Notes: generated by a model not told the origin, from the letters alone. Counted from the stretch's first letter, positions 35,244 to 44,593 are shown. The stretch: 64,000 bases of DNA from an uncultured Eubacteriales bacterium (GCA_900542935.1 UQPN01000004.1:52867-116866), one strand, 5' to 3'. Translations and numbers: made by a program.

Positions 35244-36185
35244 ATGCATTTACATCGGGTACAGATAGGGGGATTTGCAATAAAAAACAACGTATGGCTG
35301 GCGCCTTTGGCCGGGTATACGAATTATCCTTTCCGAAAAATCGCGCTGGAAAGCGGGGCGGGGTTTGTGTTTACGGAGATGGTGAGCGCAAAAGGGCTTT
35401 GTTACGGCAGCGAGAACACGAAGGAGCTTTTATACACGGCGGCAAACGAGCGCGGCGCCGCGGGCGTGCAGATTTTCGGGAGCGACCCCGCGTTTATGCG
35501 CCGCGCGGCGGAAAGCGAAGAACTGGCGCCGTTTGAAATCGTGGATATCAATATGGGTTGCCCCGTGCCGAAAATTTTCAAAAACGGCGAGGGGAGCGCT
35601 CTTTTGGAAAATCCGTCGCTGGCGGAAAAAATCGTTGCGGAAACGGCGAAAAGCGGAAAAATCGTAACGGTGAAGTGCCGCATCGGCGTAAACCGCGGAA
35701 AAATCGTGGCGGAAGAGTTCTGCAAACGAATGGAAGGCGCGGGAGCGCAGGCGATTACCGTTCACGGCAGAACGCGCGACGAAATGTATTCCGGCGAGCC
35801 GGATTATGCGGCGATTGCGGCGGTGAAAAACGCCGTGAAAGTGCCCGTGATTGCAAACGGAGGGATTTTTTCCGTACGGGACGCGGAAACGATGATGGAA
35901 AAAACGGGCGCGGACGGCGTGGAAATCGCGCGCGCCGCGCTGTACGATCCGCAGATTTTCTGCGATTTTTCCGGCGAAAAAAGAAAGCCGCTATCCCAAA
36001 CGGTGAAGCGGCAGACGGAAGAAACGGAAAAATTATACGGCGAGCGGTTCGCCACGGTATTTATGCGGAAAATGTGCGCGTTTTATCTGCGCGGGAAGCG
36101 TGGCGCGGCGGCATATAAGGCGCGGCTTTTCGAATGTAAAACGCCGCTTGAAGTGATTTCGCTGGCGCAGGAAATTTTTGAGTGA
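35244..36185 (+). CDS. dusB: tRNA-dihydrouridine synthase
   Basis: A 313-residue flavoenzyme of the Dus family that reduces uridine in the D-loop of tRNA with NADPH. It has an FMN TIM barrel with the family motifs LAPLAGYTNYPFR, DINMGCPVPKIFKNGEGSAL (catalytic Cys) and VHGRTRDEMYSGEPDY. The start abuts the mazG stop, with AAGG inside mazG as ribosome binding site, so it is the third gene of the flippase-mazG-dusB operon. A strong terminator follows. Confidence 0.92.
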   Translation: MHLHRVQIGGFAIKNNVWLAPLAGYTNYPFRKIALESGAGFVFTEMVSAKGLCYGSENTKELLYTAANERGAAGVQIFGSDPAFMRRAAESEELAPFEIVDINMGCPVPKIFKNGEGSALLENPSLAEKIVAETAKSGKIVTVKCRIGVNRGKIVAEEFCKRMEGAGAQAITVHGRTRDEMYSGEPDYAAIAAVKNAVKVPVIANGGIFSVRDAETMMEKTGADGVEIARAALYDPQIFCDFSGEKRKPLSQTVKRQTEETEKLYGERFATVFMRKMCAFYLRGKRGAAAYKARLFECKTPLEVISLAQEIFE

Positions 36186-36207
36186 AATTTTTTTGAAACA
36201 GAGTTGC

Positions 36208-36245
36208 AAAAAACGGGAGCAACCTTGACGGTTGCTCCCGTTTTT
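36208..36245 (+). terminator. Strong terminator after dusB
   Basis: AAAAACGGGAGCAACC pairs with GGTTGCTCCCGTTTTT around a 5-nt loop and ends in T. The A tract on the other side makes it work both ways. Confidence 0.92.
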
Positions 36246-36266
36246 CGTGGAACAGAGATGAGTATT

Positions 36267-36620
36267 TCAGTATGCAACGCCGGCAAGGGCGTTTGTTAAG
36301 CGGACAAAGTTCTTGCGTTTTGCCCGTTTATAAGAACAAAAAATATCAACGAGCGGCCAGATGCCGAAAGTGAGCCAACCGAATAACAGTTTGCATATGC
36401 CTAATCCCGTGTCGCCTAAATAAAATCTGTCCGCCCCTAAACCGCCTAAAAAGATCGAAAGCAAAAGCGTTGTAGTGGTGCTTTTTTTGGGAACGCAGAG
36501 CAGGTTATCGTAAACGTCGTCCGGTGCGCTTTGCAGCAGGTTTTTAAAATTTAAAACCTGTTCGTCGGGAATTGCGTCTTTGTACTGTAACATAATTGCG
36601 TTAAGTTTGTTTTGCTCCAT
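36267..36620 (-). CDS. TM2-domain membrane protein
   Basis: A 117-residue protein. The C-terminal half is a TM2 domain: LLLSIFLGGLGADRFYLGD, then GICKLLFGWLTFGIWPLVDIF. The N-terminal ~45 residues are soluble and acidic. The role of TM2 proteins in bacteria is unclear. It has its own promoter in an AT-rich region and is divergent from an XRE regulator, which may control it. Confidence 0.88.
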   Translation of the reverse strand: MEQNKLNAIMLQYKDAIPDEQVLNFKNLLQSAPDDVYDNLLCVPKKSTTTTLLLSIFLGGLGADRFYLGDTGLGICKLLFGWLTFGIWPLVDIFCSYKRAKRKNFVRLTNALAGVAY

Positions 36621-36665
36621 GGTATTATCCTCCGTTTTAGTGCTTATCGCACTTTAATTAAGTAT

Positions 36666-36694
36666 ATTATAATACAATAGTATAAATATGTCAA
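36666..36694 (-). promoter_or_regulatory. Promoter of the TM2 gene
   Basis: On the minus strand TTGACA and TATAAT are spaced by 17 bp. In the leader a small hairpin (AGTGC, GCACT) lies just before the GGAGG ribosome binding site. Confidence 0.8.
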
Positions 36695-36775
36695 TACTTT
36701 CGTTTAATCTTTTTTTGCTTTTTTTGTATAAAATAATACCATAGTGCGAAAAAATGAAAACGAAGGAAGAAATCG

Positions 36776-37069
36776 ATGGAAAAACGAGAAATCGGGGAGA
36801 AGATAAGAAGGCTCAGAGAAAAAGAAAATATTACGCAGAACGCGCTTGCGAACCGCGCGGGCGTTTCGCCTACGTATATCTACCAACTCGAACAAGGCTT
36901 AAAAAGTCCCACGGTGGAATACCTCGGCTATATCTGCGCGGGGCTGAATATCTCGCTTGCCGAGTTTTTTGCCGAAGAACAATCGGAGAAAAACGTTGCC
37001 GGACGAACAACCGACGCTTTGAACGAAAAGCAAAAAAGACTGCTCGACGAATTTTTGAGCAGCCTTTGA
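36776..37069 (+). CDS. XRE-family HTH regulator (97 residues)
   Basis: A small regulator with a clear HTH: IRRLREKENITQNALANRAG, then VSPTYIYQLEQGLKSPTVEYL. A ~30-residue helical tail follows (NEKQKRLLDEFLSSL). AAGGAAG precedes the ATG. It is divergent from the TM2 gene, with AT-rich DNA and AGTGCG sequences between them. Confidence 0.88.
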   Translation: MEKREIGEKIRRLREKENITQNALANRAGVSPTYIYQLEQGLKSPTVEYLGYICAGLNISLAEFFAEEQSEKNVAGRTTDALNEKQKRLLDEFLSSL

Positions 37070-37087
37070 AGAAGCGGAAGTTTTGCC

Positions 37088-37258
37088 TTAACTCAAACGG
37101 CAGAGCGGCGAATAACAGCGGCGGCAGAGTCCGCCGTTTTTCTTTGCGCACGCCTCGCATACGCGATCGCCGCAGTCCGGGCAGTAGTACGATTTTAAAA
37201 TTTGCATTTTTCCGTTGCAGGATGGGCAAAGCGAAGCCCCGTCGCGTTGATACTTCAT
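37088..37258 (-). CDS. Small cysteine-rich protein with four CxxC motifs
   Basis: Fifty-six residues with CPSC, CPDC, CEAC and CRRC, which could bind two zinc ions in a double zinc-ribbon or treble-clef fold. The frame remains open upstream into the gyrB promoter region, so ATG 37258 (MKYQRDG) is chosen because the Cys-rich part begins there. No good ribosome binding site is visible. Regular spacing of four CxxC pairs makes chance unlikely, but expression is unproven. Confidence 0.55.
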   Translation of the reverse strand: MKYQRDGASLCPSCNGKMQILKSYYCPDCGDRVCEACAKKNGGLCRRCYSPLCRLS

Positions 37259-37314
37259 ACAAAAATTATGCGCGGTAAAGCGGCGCTCTATGCTTTTTTC
37301 GTAAAAAGAAAAAT

Positions 37315-37344
37315 TTTTCCGCAAATCGCATTTATTGCGGAAAA
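37315..37344. promoter_or_regulatory. Perfect 10-bp inverted repeat upstream of gyrB
   Basis: Arms TTTTCCGCAA and TTGCGGAAAA with a 10-nt spacer lie between the small Cys-rich gene and the gyrB promoter. It could be an operator or part of a supercoiling-sensitive control region. Confidence 0.45.
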
Positions 37345-37347
37345 TCG

Positions 37348-37376
37348 CTGTACTTTTTCCGGAGGATATGCTATAA
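37348..37376 (+). promoter_or_regulatory. Promoter of gyrB
   Basis: TATAAT lies at about 37371-37376, with a weak TGTACT -35 box 17 bp upstream. The leader is about 110 nt. Confidence 0.55.
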
Positions 37377-37494
37377 TTAATTTGTCGGCATATAATATTC
37401 GACGCGCGCACACGCATACGAGCGCGCAAGCCGGCGATATTGTAACAAAGCAAAACATCAAAGAGAAAACAATGACAAGGAGAAACAAACGACA

Positions 37495-39408
37495 ATGGCG
37501 GAAAAAGTAGAAAACGAGTACGGCGCGGAACAAATACAGGTTCTCGACGGCTTGGAACACATCAGAAAACGCCCCGGCATGTATATTTCCTCCACCGATT
37601 CGAAAGGGCTGCACCACCTTGTGCACGAGGTTGTGGATAACTCTATCGACGAGGCGCTGGCGGGATACTGCACGCACATCGAAGTAACCATCAATTCCGA
37701 CGGCAGCTGCACCGTGCGCGACAACGGGCGCGGCATCCCCGTGGAGATTCACCCGAAAGAGGGAATTTCCACGCTGGAAGTAGTATTCACCAAAGTGAAC
37801 GCGGGCGGCAAGTTCGGCGGGGATTCCGGGTATAAGGTATCGAGCGGCTTGCACGGCGTAGGCGTAAAGGCGGTGAACGCGCTTTCGGAATGGCTGGAAG
37901 CGGAAGTATATCAGAACGGGCACATTTATAAGCAGGTGTACAACCGCGGCGTGCCGCAGCGCAGCGTGCAGGTGGTGGGCGATACCGAGGAAACGGGCAC
38001 GAAAGTAACTTTTCTTCCCGATAAAGAAATTTTCGAAACCACCGATTTTGTGTACGACACGCTGAAAATCCGTCTGCGCGAGCTGGCGTATCTGAACAAG
38101 GGGCTTCGCATTACGCTGGAAGATAAGCGCGCGGGGCAGGAAAAGAAAGATTCGTTCTGCTACGAAGGCGGCATCCGTTCGTTCGTGGAAGATCTGAACG
38201 CTTCCCGCGAACAGCTGTTGTTCCCGCAGCCCTTGTATTTCGAAGAGGCGGACGGCGATACGATGTGCGAAGTGGCGATTCAGTACAACGAATCGTACAA
38301 CGAAGTGATTTATTCGTACGCGAATAACGTAAATACCATCGACGGCGGCACGCACGTAGAGGGCTTGCGCCTCGCGCTGACCAAAGTAATCAACGATTAC
38401 GGCAAGAAAGCGGGGCTGATGAAAGAATCGGACAAGCTTTCCGGCGAGGACGTGCGCGAAGGCATCACGGCGGTGGTTTCCGTAAAACTCGTAAACGCGC
38501 AGTTCGAATCGCAGACGAAAGACAAACTGAACAATTCGTTCATCCGTTCGTTTGTAAGCCAGTGCGTTACCGAGCATTTAAGCGCGTTTATGGAAGAGAA
38601 TCCGAGCGCCGCGAAAGAACTGGTAATGCGCTGCTTAACGGCGCAGAAAGCGCGCGACGCAGCGCGTGCGGCACGCGATCTGACGCGCAGAAAGGGCGTG
38701 CTGGAAAACTCCACGCTGCCTGGAAAGCTTGCCGATTGCTCCGACAGACGTTCGGAACTCTGCGAAATTTATATCGTAGAGGGCGATTCCGCCGGCGGCA
38801 CGGCGAAACAGGGGCGCGACAGAAGATTTCAGGCGATTCTGCCCCTTCGCGGCAAGATTTTAAACGTGGAAAAGGTGCGGCTCAACCGCGTTCTCGAAAA
38901 CGAGGAAATCAAGGCGATGATTACGGCGTTCGGCTGCGGCATACTGGACGATTTCGACGAGAGCAAGCTCCGTTACGACCGCATTATCTCGATGACCGAT
39001 GCCGATGTGGACGGCGCGCACATCCGTATTCTTCTGTATACGTTCCTGTTCCGTTATATGCGCCCCTTAATCGAACACGGGCATGTATATTCGGCGTTGC
39101 CGCCTCTTTACAAGGCAACTTACAAGGGCAAGGATTCGTACCTCTATTCCGAAGAAGAAAAGGTGGCGTTTGACGCGCAGGCGACTTCGAAAGTGGAATA
39201 TCAGCGTTATAAAGGTCTCGGCGAAATGAGCACGGAGCAGCTGTGGACGACGACGATGGATCCTTCCAGCCGTACGCTGGTGCGCGTTACCATGGAGGAC
39301 GCGGCGGAAGCGGACAAGATGTTTGCCATGCTGATGGGCGAAAGCCCCGAACTTCGCAGAAAGTTCATCGAAGAGAACGCGTCGCTGGTAACCGACCTCG
39401 ATATTTAA
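37495..39408 (+). CDS. gyrB: DNA gyrase subunit B
   Basis: A 637-residue ATPase subunit of gyrase, which drives negative supercoiling. GHKL ATP site: EVVDNSIDEALAG, DNGRGIPVEIHPKEG and GLHGVGVKAVNALS. Toprim metal site: EGDSAGGTAKQGRDR and MTDADVDGAHIR. Length matches the Gram-positive type. gyrA follows after 23 bp; gyrB-gyrA adjacency is usual near oriC in Bacillota, but no dnaA or recF is seen here. Confidence 0.97.
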   Translation: MAEKVENEYGAEQIQVLDGLEHIRKRPGMYISSTDSKGLHHLVHEVVDNSIDEALAGYCTHIEVTINSDGSCTVRDNGRGIPVEIHPKEGISTLEVVFTKVNAGGKFGGDSGYKVSSGLHGVGVKAVNALSEWLEAEVYQNGHIYKQVYNRGVPQRSVQVVGDTEETGTKVTFLPDKEIFETTDFVYDTLKIRLRELAYLNKGLRITLEDKRAGQEKKDSFCYEGGIRSFVEDLNASREQLLFPQPLYFEEADGDTMCEVAIQYNESYNEVIYSYANNVNTIDGGTHVEGLRLALTKVINDYGKKAGLMKESDKLSGEDVREGITAVVSVKLVNAQFESQTKDKLNNSFIRSFVSQCVTEHLSAFMEENPSAAKELVMRCLTAQKARDAARAARDLTRRKGVLENSTLPGKLADCSDRRSELCEIYIVEGDSAGGTAKQGRDRRFQAILPLRGKILNVEKVRLNRVLENEEIKAMITAFGCGILDDFDESKLRYDRIISMTDADVDGAHIRILLYTFLFRYMRPLIEHGHVYSALPPLYKATYKGKDSYLYSEEEKVAFDAQATSKVEYQRYKGLGEMSTEQLWTTTMDPSSRTLVRVTMEDAAEADKMFAMLMGESPELRRKFIEENASLVTDLDI

Positions 39409-39431
39409 GGGTACAGGAGAGATAAAAAGAA

Positions 39432-42065
39432 ATGGCTAAAAGAGAAACGAGTCCCGAATTGACCGAAGAGTTTAAAAAGACTCTCGAAATGACGAAAATC
39501 ATCGATATGGAGGTGGACGACGAACTGAAGCGTTCGTTCATCGCCTACGCGATGGCGGTAAACAAATCGCGCGCCATTCCCGACGTGCGAGACGGTCTCA
39601 AGCCCGTGCACAGAAGAATTCTGTATTCGATGCACGAAATGGGCTTGTATAACGACAAGGCGTTCAGAAAGTGCGCGCGTATCGTGGGCGACTGTATGGG
39701 TAAATTCCACCCGCACGGCGATTCCTCGGTGTACGACGCGCTGGTGCGCCTCGCGCAGGATTTCACCATCAATTTCCCGCTGGTGGACGGGCACGGCAAC
39801 TTCGGAAGCGTGGACGGCGACCCCGCCGCGGCTATGCGTTACACCGAAGCGCGCCTTACCAAGCTTGCCGCGGAAATGCTGAAAGATCTCGATAAAGAAA
39901 CGGTGGATTTCATTCCCAACTTCGACGGCAGCGAAGAAGAACCCGTTGTGCTTCCTTCGCGCTTTCCCAACCTGCTTGTAAACGGTTCGGACGGTATCGC
40001 CGTGGGTATGGCTACCAACATTCCGCCGCACAATCTTGCCGAAGTAATCGACGGCACCATCGCGATGATCGACAACCCCGATATTACGGTGGACGAGCTG
40101 ATGGAATATATTCCGGCGCCCGACTTTCCTACGGGCGGCGTGATTATGGGCAGAAGCGGCATCAAAAAAGCGTACCAGACGGGGCAGGGCAAAATCATCA
40201 TCCGTTCGAAGTGCGAAATCGAAGAATACGGCACGGGCGGTAATGCCCGCCAGCGCATCGTGGTAACGGAAATCCCGTATCAGGTGAATAAAGCCGTTTT
40301 AATCAAGACGATTGCGGATATGGTGCGCGACAAGCGTCTGGAAGGCATTTCCGATATCCGCGAAGAATCGGACAGAACGGGTATGCGCATCGTGATCGAA
40401 GTGAAGAAAGACGCGAACGCGCAAGTGGTTTTGAACACGCTGTATAAAAAGACGAATCTGCAGGTTTCGGACGGCTTGATTATGCTGGCGCTTGTGGAAA
40501 ACGGCACCGAGCCGAAAACGCTGAATCTGCGCGAAATTCTGCAATATTATCTGGCGCATCAGAAAGAAGTCATCACCCGCCGCACGCGCTTCGAACTCAA
40601 CAAAACGGAAGAGCGCGCGCATATCGTGGAAGGACTTGTGCTGGCGCTTGCGAATATCGACGAAGTGATTAAAGTCATCAAGGAATCGGCGGATAAAAAC
40701 GTGGCGGTGGAACGCCTGACGGCGACGTTCGAACTGGACGAAAAGCAGGCGAACGCGATTCTGGAAATGCGTTTGCAGCGTTTAACTTCCCTCGAAGTGG
40801 AGAAGCTGAAAGAAGAACTGGCGCAGCTGGAAGCCACGATTCTCGATTTAAAGGATATATTAGCCAACGAAAGCCGCGTGATGGCGATTATCAGAAACGA
40901 CCTCACGGACATCAAGAATCGCTACCCTTCGCCGCGAAAGACGGAAATTTCGGTGGACTTCGGTTCGATAGAGGACGAAGATTTAATCGACAGAGAGGAC
41001 GTGGTGATTTCGCTGACGCATTCCGGCTATATCAAGCGGTTGCCCGTAACGGAATACAAGGCGCAGCACCGCGGCGGTATGGGAATTACGGCGCATAAAC
41101 CCAAGGACGAGGACTACGTGGAAAAGATGTTCATCGCGTGCACGCACGACGATATTCTGCTGTTCACGTCGCTCGGCAAGGTGTATTCCATCAAGGGGTA
41201 TATGATCCCCGAAGCAAACCGCACTTCGCGCGGCAGAGCCGTGGTGAACGTTGTGGGGCTGGATCAGGGCGAAAAGATTGCCGCCGTGCTGCCGAAGAAA
41301 GAGGACGGCAACGGGTATATCGTAATCGCCACCAAGAAAGGGCTGATTAAAAAGACGACGACGGACGAATATTCGCGCATCATGAAGAACGGCAAGATTG
41401 CGGTGAAACTGAACGAGGGCGACGAAATTATTTCCGTGCAGTTCACCACGGGCGACAACGAACTTTTGATTGCCAGCCGTTCGGGCAAGTGCATCCGCTT
41501 CCACGAAAGCAACATCCGCGCGATGGGCAGAACCGCGGCGGGCGTACGCGCGATGCGCCTCGGCGAGAACGACGAGCTGGTGGATATGCTGGTGGTGGAT
41601 GAGAATTACGATATTCTTACGCTGACGGCGAAAGGATACGGAAAACGCACGAACGTGGATGATTACCGCGTTCAGGGCAGAGCCGGCAAGGGAATCAAGG
41701 CGGGCACGTTCAACGAAAAGACGGGCGAGCTTGTGGCGATGAAGCAGGTAACGGACGAGAACGATATTATGATTATCACCACCGCCGGAACCATCATCCG
41801 TATGCATGCGGACAGCATTTCGAGGATCGGCAGAGCTTCCCGGGGCGTACGCGTGATGAACGTGAAAGATTCGCTTGTGGCTACGGTGGACGTAACGGAG
41901 CGCGAGGACGACGCGGAAGTTGCCGAGCCCGAAGAAACCGAATTGCCCGAAGAGGAGCGCAACGCCGTAGCCGACGACGCGGAAGAAACGGGCGAAGAAG
42001 CTACGTTCGAACCCGCAGACGACGGCGAGGAAACCGAAACTTCGGACGACGGCGAGGAGAAATAA
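39432..42065 (+). CDS. gyrA: DNA gyrase subunit A
   Basis: An 877-residue subunit that cuts and rejoins DNA. The catalytic Tyr is in AAAMRYTEARL; the quinolone-resistance region reads HPHGDSSVYDALVRLAQDF. The C-terminal beta-pinwheel is present with a changed GyrA box (QHRGGMG instead of QRRGGKG). The last ~55 residues are strongly acidic (runs of Glu and Asp). Identification as GyrA rather than ParC rests on adjacency to gyrB and the pinwheel. Confidence 0.95.
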   Translation: MAKRETSPELTEEFKKTLEMTKIIDMEVDDELKRSFIAYAMAVNKSRAIPDVRDGLKPVHRRILYSMHEMGLYNDKAFRKCARIVGDCMGKFHPHGDSSVYDALVRLAQDFTINFPLVDGHGNFGSVDGDPAAAMRYTEARLTKLAAEMLKDLDKETVDFIPNFDGSEEEPVVLPSRFPNLLVNGSDGIAVGMATNIPPHNLAEVIDGTIAMIDNPDITVDELMEYIPAPDFPTGGVIMGRSGIKKAYQTGQGKIIIRSKCEIEEYGTGGNARQRIVVTEIPYQVNKAVLIKTIADMVRDKRLEGISDIREESDRTGMRIVIEVKKDANAQVVLNTLYKKTNLQVSDGLIMLALVENGTEPKTLNLREILQYYLAHQKEVITRRTRFELNKTEERAHIVEGLVLALANIDEVIKVIKESADKNVAVERLTATFELDEKQANAILEMRLQRLTSLEVEKLKEELAQLEATILDLKDILANESRVMAIIRNDLTDIKNRYPSPRKTEISVDFGSIEDEDLIDREDVVISLTHSGYIKRLPVTEYKAQHRGGMGITAHKPKDEDYVEKMFIACTHDDILLFTSLGKVYSIKGYMIPEANRTSRGRAVVNVVGLDQGEKIAAVLPKKEDGNGYIVIATKKGLIKKTTTDEYSRIMKNGKIAVKLNEGDEIISVQFTTGDNELLIASRSGKCIRFHESNIRAMGRTAAGVRAMRLGENDELVDMLVVDENYDILTLTAKGYGKRTNVDDYRVQGRAGKGIKAGTFNEKTGELVAMKQVTDENDIMIITTAGTIIRMHADSISRIGRASRGVRVMNVKDSLVATVDVTEREDDAEVAEPEETELPEEERNAVADDAEETGEEATFEPADDGEETETSDDGEEK

Positions 42066-42127
42066 AGCAATAACGGCTTCCCTTTCCGGGGGAGCCGGAA
42101 AAAAATTTTTTGTACAAAGGAGAAAAA

Positions 42128-43576
42128 ATGGAAAACAACGAAGCACAAACAAAAAAGCCGTTTCTCGATAAGAAATTCGGCTACGTAGCGAAGGGATCTT
42201 CGCTGAAAACCGAGGCGGTGGCGGGACTGACCACCTTCCTCGCGATGGCGTATATTCTTATCGTCAATTCGGGAATGTTCTCCGCGCTGAACGGCGTTTC
42301 GTTTGACGCGATGTACGTTACCACGGCGCTTTCGGCGATTGTCGGCACGATTTTAATCGGGCTGCTTGCAAATCTGCCTCTGGCGCAGGCCCCCGGCATG
42401 GGATTGAACGCGTTTTTCGTATACACGGTGTGTTTCACGCTGGGATTTTCTTATGCGAACGCGCTGGTATTCGTCTTGCTTGACGGCATTGTTTTCATCT
42501 TGCTTACGGTAACGGGACTGCGCAAAATCGTATTCGAAGCGATTCCTCCCGCAGTGAAGAAAGCGATTCCCGCCGGCATCGGCTTGTTTATCGCGTTTCT
42601 CGGTTTGCAGGACGCGAAACTGGTGATTCCCGATTCTTCCACAGGTGTAACGCTGGCTTCGTTCAACCTGTTCGGCGGGGCGAAATGGGCGGACGTGATG
42701 CCGCTGATTGTGGCGGTGATTTCGCTGCTTCTGATTGCGGTATTCTCGCAGAAGAAAATAAAGGGCGGGATTCTGTACGGAATTCTGGGCGGCACGGTGC
42801 TTTACTATCTGCTCGGCTTCACGGTGAAAGATTTCTACGCGGGATTTTCGGAAACGCTTTCTCTGAACCCGTTCAAGCCGTTTGCTTCGTTTGCCAAAGA
42901 AACGTTCGGCAAAGTGTTCACCGAAGGGTTCGATTTTTCGGCGTATCTTGCGGGTGAAAACCACTCCGTGGGCGGACTGATCATGCTGTTTATTACCACG
43001 GCGCTGGCGTTCTGCATGGTGGACATGTTCGATACGATGGGTACGCTGTACGGCGCCTGCCGCGGCGGCAACCTGCTTGTGGATAACGGAAACGGCGAAC
43101 TTGAAGTGCCGAATATGAACAAAGCCATGCTTGCCGACGCGATTGCCACCTGCACGGGCGCGGCGCTGGGTACTTCCACCGTAACCACGTTTGTGGAATC
43201 TTCCGCGGGCGTTGCCGCGGGCGGTAAATCGGGTATGACTTCGCTGGTTACCGCGGGTATGTTTGTTCTGGCGCTGTTCCTGGCGCCGCTTGCGAAACTG
43301 ATTCCCGCGTACGCTTACGGCGCGGCGCTCATCTATGTGGGTATTCTGATGATCGGCAGCGTAAAAGACGTCGACTGGTCGGACGTTTCCGTGGCGGTGC
43401 CGGCGTTTCTGACGATGGCGATGATGCCGTTTACGTATAATATTTCGTTCGGTATTGCGTTCGGCTTGATTTCGTACGTAGTCATCAAAACGTTTACGGG
43501 ACGCGTAAAAGAAGTGAAGGCGGGCACGTGGGTGATTACCGCGCTGTTCCTCGCGATGTTCTTCCTGACGCACTGA
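42128..43576 (+). CDS. NCS2-family purine permease (AzgA-like)
   Basis: A 482-residue permease with about 12-14 helices. Motifs GLTTFLAMAYILIVN near the start, QAPGMGLNAFFVYTV and VDMFDTMGTLYG are those of the AzgA/PbuG branch, which imports adenine, guanine or hypoxanthine with protons. ATG 42128 has AAAGGAG upstream. It follows gyrA by 62 bp, too short for a purine riboswitch, so it may share the gyr transcript. Confidence 0.93.
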   Translation: MENNEAQTKKPFLDKKFGYVAKGSSLKTEAVAGLTTFLAMAYILIVNSGMFSALNGVSFDAMYVTTALSAIVGTILIGLLANLPLAQAPGMGLNAFFVYTVCFTLGFSYANALVFVLLDGIVFILLTVTGLRKIVFEAIPPAVKKAIPAGIGLFIAFLGLQDAKLVIPDSSTGVTLASFNLFGGAKWADVMPLIVAVISLLLIAVFSQKKIKGGILYGILGGTVLYYLLGFTVKDFYAGFSETLSLNPFKPFASFAKETFGKVFTEGFDFSAYLAGENHSVGGLIMLFITTALAFCMVDMFDTMGTLYGACRGGNLLVDNGNGELEVPNMNKAMLADAIATCTGAALGTSTVTTFVESSAGVAAGGKSGMTSLVTAGMFVLALFLAPLAKLIPAYAYGAALIYVGILMIGSVKDVDWSDVSVAVPAFLTMAMMPFTYNISFGIAFGLISYVVIKTFTGRVKEVKAGTWVITALFLAMFFLTH

Positions 43577-43640
43577 GCGGAAAATAAACCGTAAAAAAGG
43601 GCGCGGAGCCTTTTGAAATGCACTACAAATGTCAGATACG

Positions 43641-43805
43641 CCCGGGGGATTTCAAAACTATGAAATCAAACAGCGTAAAACTGCGAGTCCGTAAAAGAGC
43701 GACCGGGTAATTCCCGGTCGTTCTTCTGTTTGTTCGTCGGCGAGAGAATGTAAATAAAGCAAAACCAATCAAAAAACGCACCTTGAAAACGTGGGCGCGT
43801 TTTTG
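43641..43805. terminator. Hairpins between the purine permease and the DUF4130 gene
   Basis: Three hairpins are seen: GATTTCA/TGAAATC (about 43650), GAGCGACCGGG/CCCGGTCGTTC (43697-43724, U-rich tail) and AAAAACGC/GCGTTTTT (about 43773-43805, usable from both sides). The stretch 43577-43855 holds no gene. Confidence 0.6.
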
Positions 43806-43855
43806 CATCATCCGGATCATTTTCGGTAAAGGGAGGGCGGCGCGGGGTACCGGCC

Positions 43856-44593
43856 TTATGTTTCCGGCATGAATTTGCGGTATCTGCGGGGCATGAGCCG
43901 ATCCTGCAGCTTCGGATTCGTGCGGGCGCGGATGGCTACGTTCCGGTAATAGCTTGCCCACAGCGCGGCAAATTCTTCTTCGGAAGCGGAAAGAGGAACG
44001 TCGGCTTCTGCCGCTTCGATTTTTGCCACCGAGGCGCCGTTGTAACAAAGCGCGTAGGCGCGGGAGATATCGTGCAGGATAAACGGGCAGGCAAGTCTGC
44101 CGATAAAGTGGCGGGCAAGCTGCGGCAGAATATCGTTATCCGGGGCGCAAGCGGCATAATATACGCCCGCCGCGGTTTCGCGGAAGCGGATAAACCCTTT
44201 TAAATGTTCGATTTCTTTGCCGATGGCGTGCAGCACGTCCGTGGCGGCGCGTACGCAGCCGAGATACGTTTTATCGCGCGCGGGGGCGCGGTAACGAAAA
44301 ATTTCTTTCAGATACAGATACGCGATTTGTTCTTTCTGAATATTTCCGCTTGCAAGGATATGGCGGATTTCGGAAACGGCGCGCGCATCGATTTGCAAAA
44401 GCGCCGACTTTACCCGCCGTGCCTGTCCTTCCGTTTTTTCTTCCGTTTGCGATACGGTTTTGATTTCGTCGGTGATGAGCGGCTGAAAGTTTTTTGCCGA
44501 ATCGATATGTGCCGACGGGCATTGCCACGCGCGGAAAACCGCGGCGTAGAACGCGGCTTCGCTGCCGTCTGTAATGAATATCGTACGAAACAT
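43856..44593 (-). CDS. DUF4130 (TIGR03915) predicted DNA-repair protein
   Basis: A 245-residue protein. It carries the DUF4130 features: FITDGSEAAFYAAVF at the N-terminus, GFIRFRETAAGVYYAACAPDNDILPQLARHF in the middle (given as two known blocks) and a late LWASYYRNVAIRARTNPKLQDRLMP. The family travels with the radical-SAM protein encoded just upstream, and in other species is fused to a uracil-DNA-glycosylase-like domain; that domain is absent here. AAGGAG precedes the ATG. Function is predicted only. Confidence 0.85.
   Translation of the reverse strand: MFRTIFITDGSEAAFYAAVFRAWQCPSAHIDSAKNFQPLITDEIKTVSQTEEKTEGQARRVKSALLQIDARAVSEIRHILASGNIQKEQIAYLYLKEIFRYRAPARDKTYLGCVRAATDVLHAIGKEIEHLKGFIRFRETAAGVYYAACAPDNDILPQLARHFIGRLACPFILHDISRAYALCYNGASVAKIEAAEADVPLSASEEEFAALWASYYRNVAIRARTNPKLQDRLMPRRYRKFMPET

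Noticed and set aside
42066..42127. Purine riboswitch before the NCS2 permease
   Set aside because: The 62-bp gap is too short for an aptamer plus expression platform and has no matching core.
40983..42152. 389-codon minus-strand frame opposite gyrA
   Set aside because: Antisense to a conserved gene; no start signal or domain.
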